A stretch of 64,000 nucleotides of DNA from CADEED01 sp035502995 (lineage in GTDB: Bacteria > Pseudomonadota > Gammaproteobacteria > Steroidobacterales > Steroidobacteraceae): contig DATJTW010000116.1 of NCBI GenBank assembly GCA_035502995.1, forward strand, positions 31,336 through 95,335, given 5' to 3'. The position numbers and the translations under genes are program-made. The notes under the pieces were generated by a model that saw only the letters and a list, made by a program, of their open reading frames with translations, searched no databases and had not been told where the DNA came from. This document shows, piece after piece, positions 8,955 to 17,079 of the stretch. Within the stretch, counting starts at the first letter, position 1. Every line of letters starts with the position of its first letter.

Positions 8955-9622
8955 GGTCCGTCCCCGTCGTGGTCCCCCTCAAGGCCGACACATTCGGCAC
9001 CGTCACGCGCATCGACGACACGGTGATCCGCGACACGCGCCTCGCCCGCCCCTGGGCCCGCCGCCTCGCGCTCCACCTCCTCCGCCGCGAACACCGCGCC
9101 CTCACGCGCCTGGCACTCGGCCCCGGCCTCGACGGCATCCCCCGCGTCATCGACCTCGCCCCCGGCCGCCTCACCCGCAGCTGGATCGACGCCTCGCCCA
9201 TGCAGATCGCCCGGCCCCGCGACCCGAACTACTTCCGCGCCGCGATGAAACTGGTCCGCCGCCTGCACGCCGCGAACGTCATCCACAACGACCTCGCCAA
9301 GGAAACGAACTGGCTGGTCACGCCCGACGGCCGCCCCGCGCTCGTCGACTTCCAGCTGGCGATGACGCTGACCCGCCGCGGCCCGCTGGCCCGCGCACTC
9401 GGCCACGACGACATCCGCCACCTGCTGAAGCACAAGCGCTCCTATCTACCGGACCGCCTGACCGCCCGCGAGAAACGCATCCTGGCGACGCCGTCCCTCG
9501 CCGCCCGCCTGTGGATGGCCAGCGGCAAGCGGGTCTATCTATTCATCACGAGAAGGATCCTGCACTGGCGCGACCGCGAAGGCGCCGGCGATCGCGGCGC
9601 CGCGCCGCCCGACGGGCGCTAG
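8945..9622 (+). CDS. Small serine/threonine or lipopolysaccharide-type protein kinase
   Basis: 225 residues from GTG 8945, overlapping the end of the MFS-PlsC gene by 10 bases; a GTG at 8969 is possible. The core of a kinase-like fold is visible: the catalytic loop 'VIHNDLAKETNWLV' (His114, Asp116, Asn121) and the metal-binding DFQ in 'ALVDFQLAM' (about 134) in place of DFG. The N-lobe is short, as in RIO-type and Kdo/WaaP-type kinases. These phosphorylate proteins or lipid A core sugars. Coupling to a phospholipid repair enzyme suggests an envelope substrate, but this is inference. Its TAG stop lies in a CTAG palindrome that also contains the stop of the gene on the other strand. Confidence 0.75.
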   Translation: MAVGSVPVVVPLKADTFGTVTRIDDTVIRDTRLARPWARRLALHLLRREHRALTRLALGPGLDGIPRVIDLAPGRLTRSWIDASPMQIARPRDPNYFRAAMKLVRRLHAANVIHNDLAKETNWLVTPDGRPALVDFQLAMTLTRRGPLARALGHDDIRHLLKHKRSYLPDRLTAREKRILATPSLAARLWMASGKRVYLFITRRILHWRDREGAGDRGAAPPDGR

Positions 9623-10314
9623 CTACCCGCGGCCAGCTTGTGCGGCCGGATCCCGATCCGGAACACGTTGCCGCTCGGCGACGTCACCTGCACCGTCGCT
9701 TCGTCATCGTCGGCCGCCACCAGCTTCGGCTCCGCGACCCGCACCCACTGCGCCGACTTGGAGAACTCGTCGACGCGCAACGACAACATCACCGCGCCAT
9801 CCGCCGCCAGCGTCGGCACGACGATCACGCGCATCCGCCCTTCGAGCCGGATCTCCGCATCCTTGCCCTCGGCCGTGATGAGCTGCGACGTCGACAAGGA
9901 TTGCTCGTTCAGCGCCAGGTTCACGTCGAGCATCACCTGGTCCGCGCGCACCGTCTGCGCGAAGAACGCGCCGCACACCCCGGCGATCAGCGTCGCCGCG
10001 ACCGCCCACCAGCGACCGCCGCGTCGTGGCGCCCGCTCGCGCACCGCCGGTATTGGCGGCATGGTCTCGACGACCTGCGTCGCCGGCACCGCGTCATCCG
10101 GCCGCCCCACCTCCGCCTCCACCCGCAACGCCCCCACCTCGACCCCGAACACCGCCGCCAGCCCCCGCGCCGTCTCGTACGACGCATTCCCGCTGCTCTC
10201 CACCCGTTGCACGGTGCGCAGCGACAGGCCCGCCGCCTCCGCCAGGTGCTCCTGGCTCCACGCGCGAGTCTCTCGTTCCTTCCGGATGCGGTTCGAATCG
10301 ATGAGCATGTCCAC
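9619..10314 (-). CDS. Membrane-anchored XRE-family transcriptional regulator
   Basis: 231 residues from GTG 10314, preferred over the ATG six bases later because GAGG sits eight bases upstream. Residues 6-65 are a Cro/C1 helix-turn-helix ('RKERETRAWSQEHLAEAAGLSLRTVQRVE'). A linker leads to one membrane helix (about 101-120, WWAVAATLIAGVCGAFFA), after which about 110 residues should be periplasmic and look strand-rich. This RodZ-like plan suggests a regulator or scaffold that reads an envelope signal. The target genes are unknown. It converges with the kinase gene, the two stops overlapping in CTAG at 9619-9622. Confidence 0.8.
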   Translation of the reverse strand: MDMLIDSNRIRKERETRAWSQEHLAEAAGLSLRTVQRVESSGNASYETARGLAAVFGVEVGALRVEAEVGRPDDAVPATQVVETMPPIPAVRERAPRRGGRWWAVAATLIAGVCGAFFAQTVRADQVMLDVNLALNEQSLSTSQLITAEGKDAEIRLEGRMRVIVVPTLAADGAVMLSLRVDEFSKSAQWVRVAEPKLVAADDDEATVQVTSPSGNVFRIGIRPHKLAAGS

Positions 10315-10331
10315 GATCGCGTCCTCCGTTG

Positions 10332-10347
10332 AAAACGGGGACTGTCC
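10332..10347. repeat. Partial copy of the GGGGACAGTCCCC repeat family
   Basis: AAAACGGGGACTGTCC is the reverse complement of the internal part of the repeat seen whole at 14318, 48970 and 63949. It lies 17 bases upstream of the XRE regulator start, so it may be part of that gene's leader. Only one arm is present. Confidence 0.55.
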
Positions 10348-10410
10348 GCGAGGAGGCGCGTCGCGGCCACGACAGTACTACGTCAGCGACCCGCCAGTCG
10401 CCCGGCAACG

Positions 10411-10830
10411 TCAGCCCGGCAACACCGTCTGCTGGTAGAACACGCCCTTCCAGCCTTCTTCATATCGCCGGAACAGCGTCGACACGAACATCTCGCGCGC
10501 CGCCGCACCCGGCGCTTCGATCGAAGCGCGATACGTGACCATGCCCGCGTCGTCGCTCAACGCGATCGCGCGCGCGTCCTCGATCTTCGACGCGCGGAAC
10601 CCGCCGTCCTTGAGCATCGCGAGCACGCGCTGCTTCGTCAGCACGCCCTCCGGCATGACGCAGATCGCGTCGTCCGCGAGGTACTCGGCATAGAACACCG
10701 TATCGCCGCGCTCGAGCGCGCGCACCGACGCCGCCTGCAGCGCGAGCAGCACGACTTCGATCTCGGTTTCGAACGGGTCGGCGGGCAGGCCCTGCTTCAG
10801 GGCCGCGGGGATGGAGCTCAGGTGCGACAT
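10411..10830 (-). CDS. NTF2-like (SnoaL/DUF4440-type) protein
   Basis: 139 residues from ATG 10830, which has AGGA eight bases upstream; an ATG at 10839 is directly abutted by that site and so is less likely. The sequence has the cone-shaped NTF2-like layout: a long N-terminal helix ('EIEVVLLALQAASVRALERGDTVFYAEYLADDAICVMPEG'), then strands 'AMVTYRASIEAP' and a final 'STLFRRYEEGWKGVFYQQTV'. Such proteins are small cytosolic enzymes or ligand-binding proteins. No catalytic residues can be assigned with confidence. It stands between two unrelated genes on the same strand. Confidence 0.75.
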   Translation of the reverse strand: MSHLSSIPAALKQGLPADPFETEIEVVLLALQAASVRALERGDTVFYAEYLADDAICVMPEGVLTKQRVLAMLKDGGFRASKIEDARAIALSDDAGMVTYRASIEAPGAAAREMFVSTLFRRYEEGWKGVFYQQTVLPG

Positions 10831-10961
10831 GTCGCGCATCCTGCGATGGGCGTGGCCGTCCGCACTGTCAGACGACGCCGAGTTTCCGCGCTCGATTCCG
10901 CCACCGCGGTGATCTCGTCCGCCCTAAGGGTCGCGGGTAGTTTGATCGCCTTGCCGGCGAC

Positions 10962-11435
10962 TCAGCCCACGTCCTTCGCGTACACGAGGAACCCGAAGTG
11001 CTTCGCGACCTTGTCGTACAACGTGCGCCCCGGCGTGTTCGTTGCATGCGTCTGCCAGTACACGCGCTTGCAGCCGGCTTCCTGCGCGCGCTCGTACGTC
11101 GCATTGATCAGCGCGCGCCCGATGCCGTGGCCGCGCAACTCGGCGAGGGTGAACAGGTCCTGCAGGTAACACAGGTTTTCGATGCGCGACGTCGCGCGAT
11201 GGAAGAGGTAGTGGCACAACCCGACGACGTGCCCGTCGCGCACGGCGACCAGGCAGTGCACCGGCTCGCTGGCGTCGAAGAAACGGCGCCACAACGTCTG
11301 CGTCACTTCCTCGGGCAATGCGGTGGGGCCGGTGCGTTCGTAGAACGCGTTGTAGTCGTCCCAGAGCGGGCGCCATTCGTCGTGGTCTTCGGGCCGGACG
11401 GCGCGGATGTCGATCGGCTTCTTCGTCTTCGTCAT
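10962..11435 (-). CDS. GNAT-family N-acetyltransferase
   Basis: 157 residues. The acetyl-CoA-binding motif A is clear: 'LCYLQDLFTLAELRGHGIGRALINATYERA' (residues about 86-115, with the RGHGIG pyrophosphate loop), followed by 'VYWQTHATNTPGRTLYDKVAKHFGFLVY'. This W-T-...-N-...-A-LY-K-..GF pattern is typical of GNAT enzymes related to diamine or small-molecule acetyltransferases. The substrate is not evident. The ATG overlaps the stop of the upstream secreted protein (ATGA), so the pair is co-translated. Confidence 0.88.
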   Translation of the reverse strand: MTKTKKPIDIRAVRPEDHDEWRPLWDDYNAFYERTGPTALPEEVTQTLWRRFFDASEPVHCLVAVRDGHVVGLCHYLFHRATSRIENLCYLQDLFTLAELRGHGIGRALINATYERAQEAGCKRVYWQTHATNTPGRTLYDKVAKHFGFLVYAKDVG

Positions 11436-11974
11436 TTCTTCGCCTGGATCTCCGTCCCGACGCACATCGGGAACTCGAGGGCCAACTCGTCCTGTTTCTG
11501 CAGGAACTCTTCGACTTCCAGGTGGCGCGCGAGCAGCGCCATCCAGCGATTCCACCAGGTCTGGACGACGCCGATGACCCAGGCGTTCTGTATGCGCGAC
11601 AACTGCAGCGCCACCGAGCGGTCTCCCGCTTCGGCGACCACGTAGACCTGCGCGGTGCACATCGGCCCCTCCTCGCAGGGACAACCGTCGACAACCGGCG
11701 AGATGTTGATCATCGAACGCGCCGCGACCTTCGACATCAGCGCCTCGATCTCGCGCACCTCGTTGTCCGAGATGTTGAGGTCGCGCAGCGGCTCGTCGCG
11801 CCGCTGCGGGCGGATCTCGACCGCGCGGTGCAGGTTGCGTTCGACGCGCAGCAGTTCCTCGGATGGCTGCGCGGCCCAGCGGCCCGCGCGCATCGGCACC
11901 GGCGGCTTCGACGCCGTCTGTGCGAACGCGCTGGACGTCAGCAAGGACGCGGTGACCGTGAGAAAAATCCGCAT
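11432..11974 (-). CDS. Hypothetical periplasmic protein
   Basis: 180 residues with a signal peptide (MRIFLTVTASLLTSSAFAQ). The mature part has a helical charged region (residues about 35-85), then a cysteine cluster 'DGCPCEEGPMCTAQVYVVAE' suggesting disulfides or metal binding, then strands and a final helix. I do not recognise the family. It is translationally coupled to the GNAT gene downstream and faces the siderophore receptor gene divergently across about 216 bases, which hold the Fur-like box. Confidence 0.65.
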   Translation of the reverse strand: MRIFLTVTASLLTSSAFAQTASKPPVPMRAGRWAAQPSEELLRVERNLHRAVEIRPQRRDEPLRDLNISDNEVREIEALMSKVAARSMINISPVVDGCPCEEGPMCTAQVYVVAEAGDRSVALQLSRIQNAWVIGVVQTWWNRWMALLARHLEVEEFLQKQDELALEFPMCVGTEIQAKK

Positions 11975-12072
11975 GGCGCGATCCTATGTTTTGACTCTCG
12001 CCACAGGCAACGCGCGCAGCGCCGATCCCGGGTTTTCCTGAAAAAACGCGCGCGCCCCCTATCGCCCTCAAA

Positions 12073-12087
12073 TAGGAATGATTATCA
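12073..12087 (+). promoter_or_regulatory. Candidate Fur box
   Basis: The sequence TAGGAATGATTATCA compared with the 7-1-7 Fur consensus TGATAATnATTATCA matches in all seven positions of the right arm and four of seven of the left. It stands in an AT-rich patch about 100 bases before the receptor start. It would place the siderophore receptor under iron repression; this is a by-eye match only. Confidence 0.5.
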
Positions 12088-12190
12088 TCTGGCCGCTCCT
12101 TATTCTTAGCCAGCCTCCCGGCGCCCACCCCTCGCGGCGCCGACGCCAGCCAGCCCCTTTCTTCCCGGCTTCACGGCGATGAGGTTTGTC

Positions 12191-14317
12191 ATGCGTTCGC
12201 GATTTGTTTGTCTGGCCCTGGCGTTGTCAGGCGTTCCGTTCGTCCATGCCGCGGATGCGGATGGCGAATCGAAGACGATGGAAACCATCCGCGTCGAAGC
12301 AGAAGTCCCGAATGAAACGTCGGCGACCAAACTACCGCTGACGCTGCGCGAGACGCCGCAGTCCGTCACCGTGTTCTCCGCGGCGCGCATCGAGGACCAG
12401 AACCTCACGTCGATGGCCAAGCTGCTCGACAGCACGCCCGGCGTCTACAGCTACGCCTGGGACACCGAGCGCGTCATCTTCTCGACGCGCGGCTTCGTCA
12501 TCGACAGCCTGCTCTACGACGGCGTGCCCGCCGCCGAGAACGGCAACACCAGCTCCGTCGACGACACCGTCGACACCGCACTGTTCGAACGCGTCGAGAT
12601 CGTGCGCGGCGCCACCGGCCTGATGACCGGCGCCGGCAGCCCGGCCGCGTCGATCAACCTGGTGCGCAAACATGCCGACGCGAAGGACGTCGCCGCCTCG
12701 CTCGACCTCTCCGGCGGATCGTGGAACAACCGCCGCGTCGCGGCCGACATCGGCGCCGCGCTGACGGCCGACGGCGCCTGGCGCGCCCGCGCCATCGGCG
12801 TGTACGAAGACCGCGATTCGTTCCAGGATCTCTACAACACGAAGCGCAAGGTGCTGTACGGCATCGTCGATGGCGACCTCTCGCCCGACACGCGCGTGTC
12901 CTTCGGCTTCGACTTCACCGACAACGAACCGACCAGCAACACCTGGGGCTCGTTCCCGCTGTTCCTCTCCGATGGCTCGCCCGCCAACTGGTCACGCGCC
13001 GTCACCACGGCGCCCGACTGGACGTTCTGGGACCGCACCACGAAGTCCGCGTTCGCCGAGTTCTCGCATCGCTTCGCCAACGAGTGGACGCTGTCGGCCA
13101 ACGCGACGCTGCGCCGCTACGACGAGGATCTCGCGCTGTTCTATGTCTACGGATTCCCGGACGTGGAAACCGGCGAGGGACTCGACCCGTTCGCCTACCG
13201 CAGCAAGGCCAGCACGGACACGCTGGCGCTCGATGTGCATGCCAGCGGCAACGTCACGTGGTTCGGCCGCGAGCACGAGCTCGTGTTCGGGTACAACGGC
13301 TCGAAGATCGAGGAGACGGGCCGTGAATACGCCCCCGACACGCTCGCGCCGGTCGGCAACTTCTTCGACTGGGACGGCTCGTACGCGAAGCCGGCGTTCG
13401 ATCCGGTCGGCGTGACGCTGACGGACAACGACACGCGCCAGAACGGCGTTTACGCCGCCGGCCGCTTCGCGCTCGCCGATCCGCTGAAGCTGGTCGCGGG
13501 CGCGCGCTTCGCCACCTGGAAAGGCGATCACTTCTACCTGTACGACTCGCCGACCGTCACCTTCCACCCCGAGTACGAGAAGGTGATCCCGTACGCCGGG
13601 CTCATCTTCGACGTCTCGAAACAGTTCTCGCTGTTCGCGAGCTACACCGAGATCTTCAAGCCGCAGCTCGCGCGCGACGTCGACGCGCACTACCTCGACC
13701 CGCTGGACGGCAACAGCGTCGAGTTCGGCGTGAAGGGCGAACACTTCGACGGCCGCTTCAACACGTCGCTGACGGTGTTCGAGACGAAGCAGGACAACGT
13801 CGCCACGCCCGCCATCGATCCGGACTCGGGCGAACCGATCCGCCTGCCGGACGGCACCGCGGCCTCGTTCGCCGCCGACGGCACGCGGACGCGCGGCTTC
13901 GAGCTCGAGGCGAGCGGCGAGATTGCCGCGGGCTGGACGGCGTCGCTGGGCTGGTCGAAATACCAGATCGAGGATGCGACGGGGGCGTCGATCCGTACGT
14001 TCACGCCGCGCTCGCTGATCCGCCTGTTCACCACGTGGACACCGGCCGCGCTGGAGAAGCTGACGATCGGCGGCGGCGTCAACTTCCAGTCCGACAGCTA
14101 CACGACGGTGGGCGCGCCCGACGGCGCGTTCACGCTGCGCCAGGGCGACGTGACGAACGTCTCGCTGATGGCGCGTTACCAGCTGACGGACAAGGTCTCG
14201 GTGCAGCTGAACGGCAGCAACCTGCTGGACGAGAAGTACTACGTGCTCGACGAGTACGACAACACGCACTACGGCGAGCCGCTGGCGGTCTCGGCCTCCG
14301 TCAACGTCCGGTTCTAA
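12191..14317 (+). CDS. TonB-dependent siderophore receptor
   Basis: 708 residues from ATG 12191; an ATG four codons earlier lacks a ribosome site, whereas GAGG stands six bases before 12191. A signal peptide (MRSRFVCLALALSGVPFVHA) is followed by a TonB box-like 'METIRVEAE', a plug domain with 'LRETPQSVTVFSAARIEDQNL' and 'ERVEIVRGATGLMTGAGSPAASINLVRK' (about 110-150), and a beta-barrel ending in phenylalanine (SASVNVRF), the outer-membrane insertion signal. The plug motif is that of FhuA/FpvA-type ferric-siderophore receptors. Length is usual. A Fur-like box lies upstream. No siderophore biosynthesis genes are in the window, so it may take up foreign siderophores. Confidence 0.93.
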   Translation: MRSRFVCLALALSGVPFVHAADADGESKTMETIRVEAEVPNETSATKLPLTLRETPQSVTVFSAARIEDQNLTSMAKLLDSTPGVYSYAWDTERVIFSTRGFVIDSLLYDGVPAAENGNTSSVDDTVDTALFERVEIVRGATGLMTGAGSPAASINLVRKHADAKDVAASLDLSGGSWNNRRVAADIGAALTADGAWRARAIGVYEDRDSFQDLYNTKRKVLYGIVDGDLSPDTRVSFGFDFTDNEPTSNTWGSFPLFLSDGSPANWSRAVTTAPDWTFWDRTTKSAFAEFSHRFANEWTLSANATLRRYDEDLALFYVYGFPDVETGEGLDPFAYRSKASTDTLALDVHASGNVTWFGREHELVFGYNGSKIEETGREYAPDTLAPVGNFFDWDGSYAKPAFDPVGVTLTDNDTRQNGVYAAGRFALADPLKLVAGARFATWKGDHFYLYDSPTVTFHPEYEKVIPYAGLIFDVSKQFSLFASYTEIFKPQLARDVDAHYLDPLDGNSVEFGVKGEHFDGRFNTSLTVFETKQDNVATPAIDPDSGEPIRLPDGTAASFAADGTRTRGFELEASGEIAAGWTASLGWSKYQIEDATGASIRTFTPRSLIRLFTTWTPAALEKLTIGGGVNFQSDSYTTVGAPDGAFTLRQGDVTNVSLMARYQLTDKVSVQLNGSNLLDEKYYVLDEYDNTHYGEPLAVSASVNVRF

Positions 14318-14357
14318 TGGGGACAGTCCCCGTTTCCCAGCAAAAGGGGACAGTCAC
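14318..14357. repeat. GGGGACAGTCCCC dispersed repeat, abutting receptor stop codon
   Basis: The palindrome GGGGACAGTCCCC begins one base after the TAA of the receptor gene, followed by GTTTCCCAGCAAAAGGGGACAGTCACG. The same 40-base unit recurs at 63949 and twice in inverted form at 48970-49062. The hairpin may help end transcription. A separate inverted repeat, GCGGTCGC/GCGACCGC, lies just after it at 14363-14380. Confidence 0.85.
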
Positions 14358-14448
14358 GTGGGGCGGTCGCTGGCGACCGCTCCTTCCGTGACGCGCTTCA
14401 TGCGCCGTCACTTGCCCGCGTGCCCGGCACTCTCTACCCTTGCGCGCC

Positions 14449-14715
14449 ATGGCCATCGTTCATCCGCACAACCTGCGTCGCCCCGAAGTGGGCATCCAGC
14501 GTCCCTATGGCGTGCGCATCACGCTGAAGCACGGCGATCCGTTCAAGAAGCTCTTGGGCGCGGACTGGAACAAGACGCACTGGTACGGCACCGCCGCCGA
14601 GCGCGATGCGGCGCTGGTCGAGATGGCCCGGCGTCATGAGTATTCGCGCGGCAGCGACAAGCCGGCGTTGAATTTCGACAAGGTCGAGAAGCTGCACGAG
14701 TCGCGGGGTCTGTAG
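14449..14715 (+). CDS. Conserved-looking small protein of unknown function
   Basis: 88 residues from ATG 14449 (MAIVHPHNLRRPEVGIQRPYG). The protein is hydrophilic, with no signal or membrane helix, and mixes basic and aromatic residues ('DWNKTHWYGTAAERDAALVEMARRHEYSRGSDKPALNFDKVEKL'). I do not recognise a family. The upstream repeat and downstream hairpin isolate it as a single-gene unit. Coding character (G/C at third positions) supports it being real. Confidence 0.6.
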   Translation: MAIVHPHNLRRPEVGIQRPYGVRITLKHGDPFKKLLGADWNKTHWYGTAAERDAALVEMARRHEYSRGSDKPALNFDKVEKLHESRGL

Positions 14716-14733
14716 CGCCCGCCTCCCCTCTTC

Positions 14734-14778
14734 CACACATTCACGGACGGCGTCGCTTCGACGCCGTGAATGGTGTGC
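14734..14778. terminator. Bidirectional hairpin between convergent genes
   Basis: ACGGCGTC (14747-14754) and GACGCCGT (14760-14767) form an 8-pair stem with loop GCTTC, extended by ATTC/GAAT and CACAC/GTGTG with a four-base bulge. It sits between the stops of the 88-residue gene and the PlpD-type gene and could stop transcription from both sides. There is no long T-run. Confidence 0.6.
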
Positions 14779-14785
14779 GGCAGCA

Positions 14786-17029
14786 CTAAAAAGTCCGCCC
14801 CAGGAACAGGTAGTACGCCGACCCCCCGTCATCATCGAACCCGGTCGCGAAATACACCGGTCCTAACAACGTATCCATCCCGATGAACACGCTGCCGTTC
14901 GTCTTCGCGCTGGCGAACGACATCTCCTTGCGCGTCGTCCACACGTTGCCCTTCTCGATCGACGCACCCAGGTACACCGGCACGTCCAGGAACCCCTGCG
15001 TCCCCTTCGTCCCGATCTGCCGATAGAAGATGCCGCGCGCGATCGCGAAATGCGGCCCGACCAGCGTATCCGGCGTCGTGCCCGACAGGTTCAGAAATCC
15101 GCCCAGCGAGTAATACGACCGCGCCACGTCGACCTCGGAATCGAGCCGCGTGCCCGCCGTCGTCCAGATGATCGCGGTGTTGCGCCCCCACGATTTCGCA
15201 TGCAGCCAGTCGAACAGCAGCAGGTTCGCATCGCCTTCCTGGCTCTCGCGTTCGCCTTCCCACCCGATCTGCCACGTGCTGCCGTGCCGCGGGAAGTTCA
15301 CGTCGTCGACGCTGTCGTAGCGGTATTCCGCGAACAGGTTGTGATTGTCGAAGTCCGTCGGCGGCAGCAGCGGATCGCCGACGCGCACGCGCGCCGCGCC
15401 CACCGACCGGCCGGCGCCGATGCGCACCTCTCCATAGCTGCCGAGCTCGCGCCCGAGATCCAGCCCATAAGTTGTCGAGCGCACGCGGTACTCGGCGAGG
15501 ATGTGCTCGTCGTCGTCCGCGATCTGCAGCGTGCGGATCTGGAACTCCGCGTGCGGCGCGACGAACCAGCGCGACCGGTAGCCGACGGGTAGATAGATTT
15601 CGGTGGCGACGCGCGGCGTCTCGCCCACCTGCAGGTCCCAGGTCCATTCACCGCCGTACCGCGTGATCTCGGCCAGCGTGCCGCGCACCGCGGCGTTGAA
15701 CGACGAGTTGCCCTCGAAGTCGTTCTGCAGCTGCAGCCCGAAGCGCAGGTAGTTAGGCCCCCACGAATTGCGCCGCGTCGTCAGCGCCAGTCCGTACTCC
15801 GGCGGCTCGCCGGGCAGCGGATCGTTCTGCATCAGCCGGTAGTCGAAGTTCTCGAGATTGCCCTGCCCGTACAGCTCCGCGACGCGCTTCGACAGCTTGT
15901 CGCCATCCGCCGGCTTGCCGATCTGGTCGGCGAACAACGCCTCGATGGCGCCGGCATACCGCTCCGATCCCGGATCCACGCGCAGCCACTCCACCTTCGG
16001 CAGGTCCTTGCGGATCGCCGAGCGCGCCACCGCCAGCCGCTCGAACTCCGGCTCGGGGATCGACAGCGCCTGCAGGCGCTCGAGCTGCCCGCGCGCGGCC
16101 TGCTCGCCGAGCAGCATCGCCTTCTCGTGATCGCCGAAATCGAGCGACGAGAAGTCGCCGAGCGCCGGGTCGATGACGACGTCGCGCGACGTCAGCGTCT
16201 TGCGCTGCTCGTTCGTGTTGTGGCGGATGAGGATCGCCAGCATCTGGTTCGACACCGTGGCGACCGAATCGAGCTTGCCGCGCTCGAGCAGCGGGAATCC
16301 GCAGTCGACGACGATCAGCAGGTCGACGCCCATCTCGCGCGCTACGTCCACCGGCAGGTTCGACGACAAACCGCCGTCGACCAGCAGCCGGCCATCGGTC
16401 TCCACCGGCGCGAACACGCCCGGCGCCGAGAGGCTCGCGCGCATCGCGGTAGTGAGGTCGCCGTGATCCATGACCACGCGTTCGCCGGTGACGATGTCCG
16501 TCGCGATCGCGCGGAACGGGATGGCGAGGTCGTCGAAGCTCTGCACCTGCGCCACCGGCAGCGTCAGCGCGCGCAGCGTCTGCGTGAGCTTCTGTCCCTG
16601 CACGAGGCCGCGCGGCAGGCGGAACTTGCGGCCCTTGAGCCCGAGCGGGAATTTGACGAGGAAGCTCTGGTCCTCGAGCTTGCGGCGGAAGTTGAGGCTG
16701 GTGCGCGGCGGCCGGTCGCGGAACGCGTCCTGCCAGTCGACGGACGTCATCACGCGTTCGATGTCCGCGGCGCTCAGGCCCGACGCGTACAGCCCCCCAA
16801 CTACCGCGCCCATGCTGGTGCCGGCGATGGCGTCGATCGGCACGTGGTTCTCTTCGAGCACCTTGAGGACGCCGATGTGCGCGGCACCGCGAGCGCCGCC
16901 GCCGGAGAGCACGAGGCCGATGCGCGGGCGCGAGCCGTCGGCACGCGGCGCTCCCTGGGCATGGGCCGCGGCCGCCGACAAACCGACGAGCGCGGCCAAC
17001 AATGCGGAAACTCTCGTTTTTCTGTTCAT
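14786..17029 (-). CDS. PlpD-type patatin phospholipase/autotransporter (type Vd secretion)
   Basis: 747 residues in the order signal peptide (1-24), patatin domain (about 36-330), POTRA-like linker (about 335-405) and an outer-membrane barrel of the surface-antigen/BamA type (about 420-747, ending GRTF). The patatin dyad is intact: oxyanion loop GGGARG (43-48), GTSMG with Ser72, and DGG with Asp218. In Pseudomonas aeruginosa PlpD, which has the same layout and similar length, the lipase domain is exported through its own barrel as a phospholipase A1. This protein should therefore act on membrane lipids at or beyond the cell surface. It is divergent from a TonB receptor gene 50 bases away. Confidence 0.92.
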   Translation of the reverse strand: MNRKTRVSALLAALVGLSAAAAHAQGAPRADGSRPRIGLVLSGGGARGAAHIGVLKVLEENHVPIDAIAGTSMGAVVGGLYASGLSAADIERVMTSVDWQDAFRDRPPRTSLNFRRKLEDQSFLVKFPLGLKGRKFRLPRGLVQGQKLTQTLRALTLPVAQVQSFDDLAIPFRAIATDIVTGERVVMDHGDLTTAMRASLSAPGVFAPVETDGRLLVDGGLSSNLPVDVAREMGVDLLIVVDCGFPLLERGKLDSVATVSNQMLAILIRHNTNEQRKTLTSRDVVIDPALGDFSSLDFGDHEKAMLLGEQAARGQLERLQALSIPEPEFERLAVARSAIRKDLPKVEWLRVDPGSERYAGAIEALFADQIGKPADGDKLSKRVAELYGQGNLENFDYRLMQNDPLPGEPPEYGLALTTRRNSWGPNYLRFGLQLQNDFEGNSSFNAAVRGTLAEITRYGGEWTWDLQVGETPRVATEIYLPVGYRSRWFVAPHAEFQIRTLQIADDDEHILAEYRVRSTTYGLDLGRELGSYGEVRIGAGRSVGAARVRVGDPLLPPTDFDNHNLFAEYRYDSVDDVNFPRHGSTWQIGWEGERESQEGDANLLLFDWLHAKSWGRNTAIIWTTAGTRLDSEVDVARSYYSLGGFLNLSGTTPDTLVGPHFAIARGIFYRQIGTKGTQGFLDVPVYLGASIEKGNVWTTRKEMSFASAKTNGSVFIGMDTLLGPVYFATGFDDDGGSAYYLFLGRTF

Positions 17030-17079
17030 TCGGGCCGTGGCAAGGATAGTCGTTCGCAGTGATAATCGGCCACCTCAAC

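Noticed and set aside
9619..9622. Shared CTAG stop of two convergent genes as an overlapping-code oddity
   Set aside because: Real, but a convergent overlap of four bases is common in compact genomes and says nothing special.
12992..14269. 425-codon minus-strand frame
   Set aside because: Complement of the TonB siderophore receptor; Arg/Val/Glu-rich, no domain or signal.
17059..17075. TGATAAT before the second TonB receptor as a Fur box
   Set aside because: Only one half-site matches the consensus; the other arm is GC-rich.
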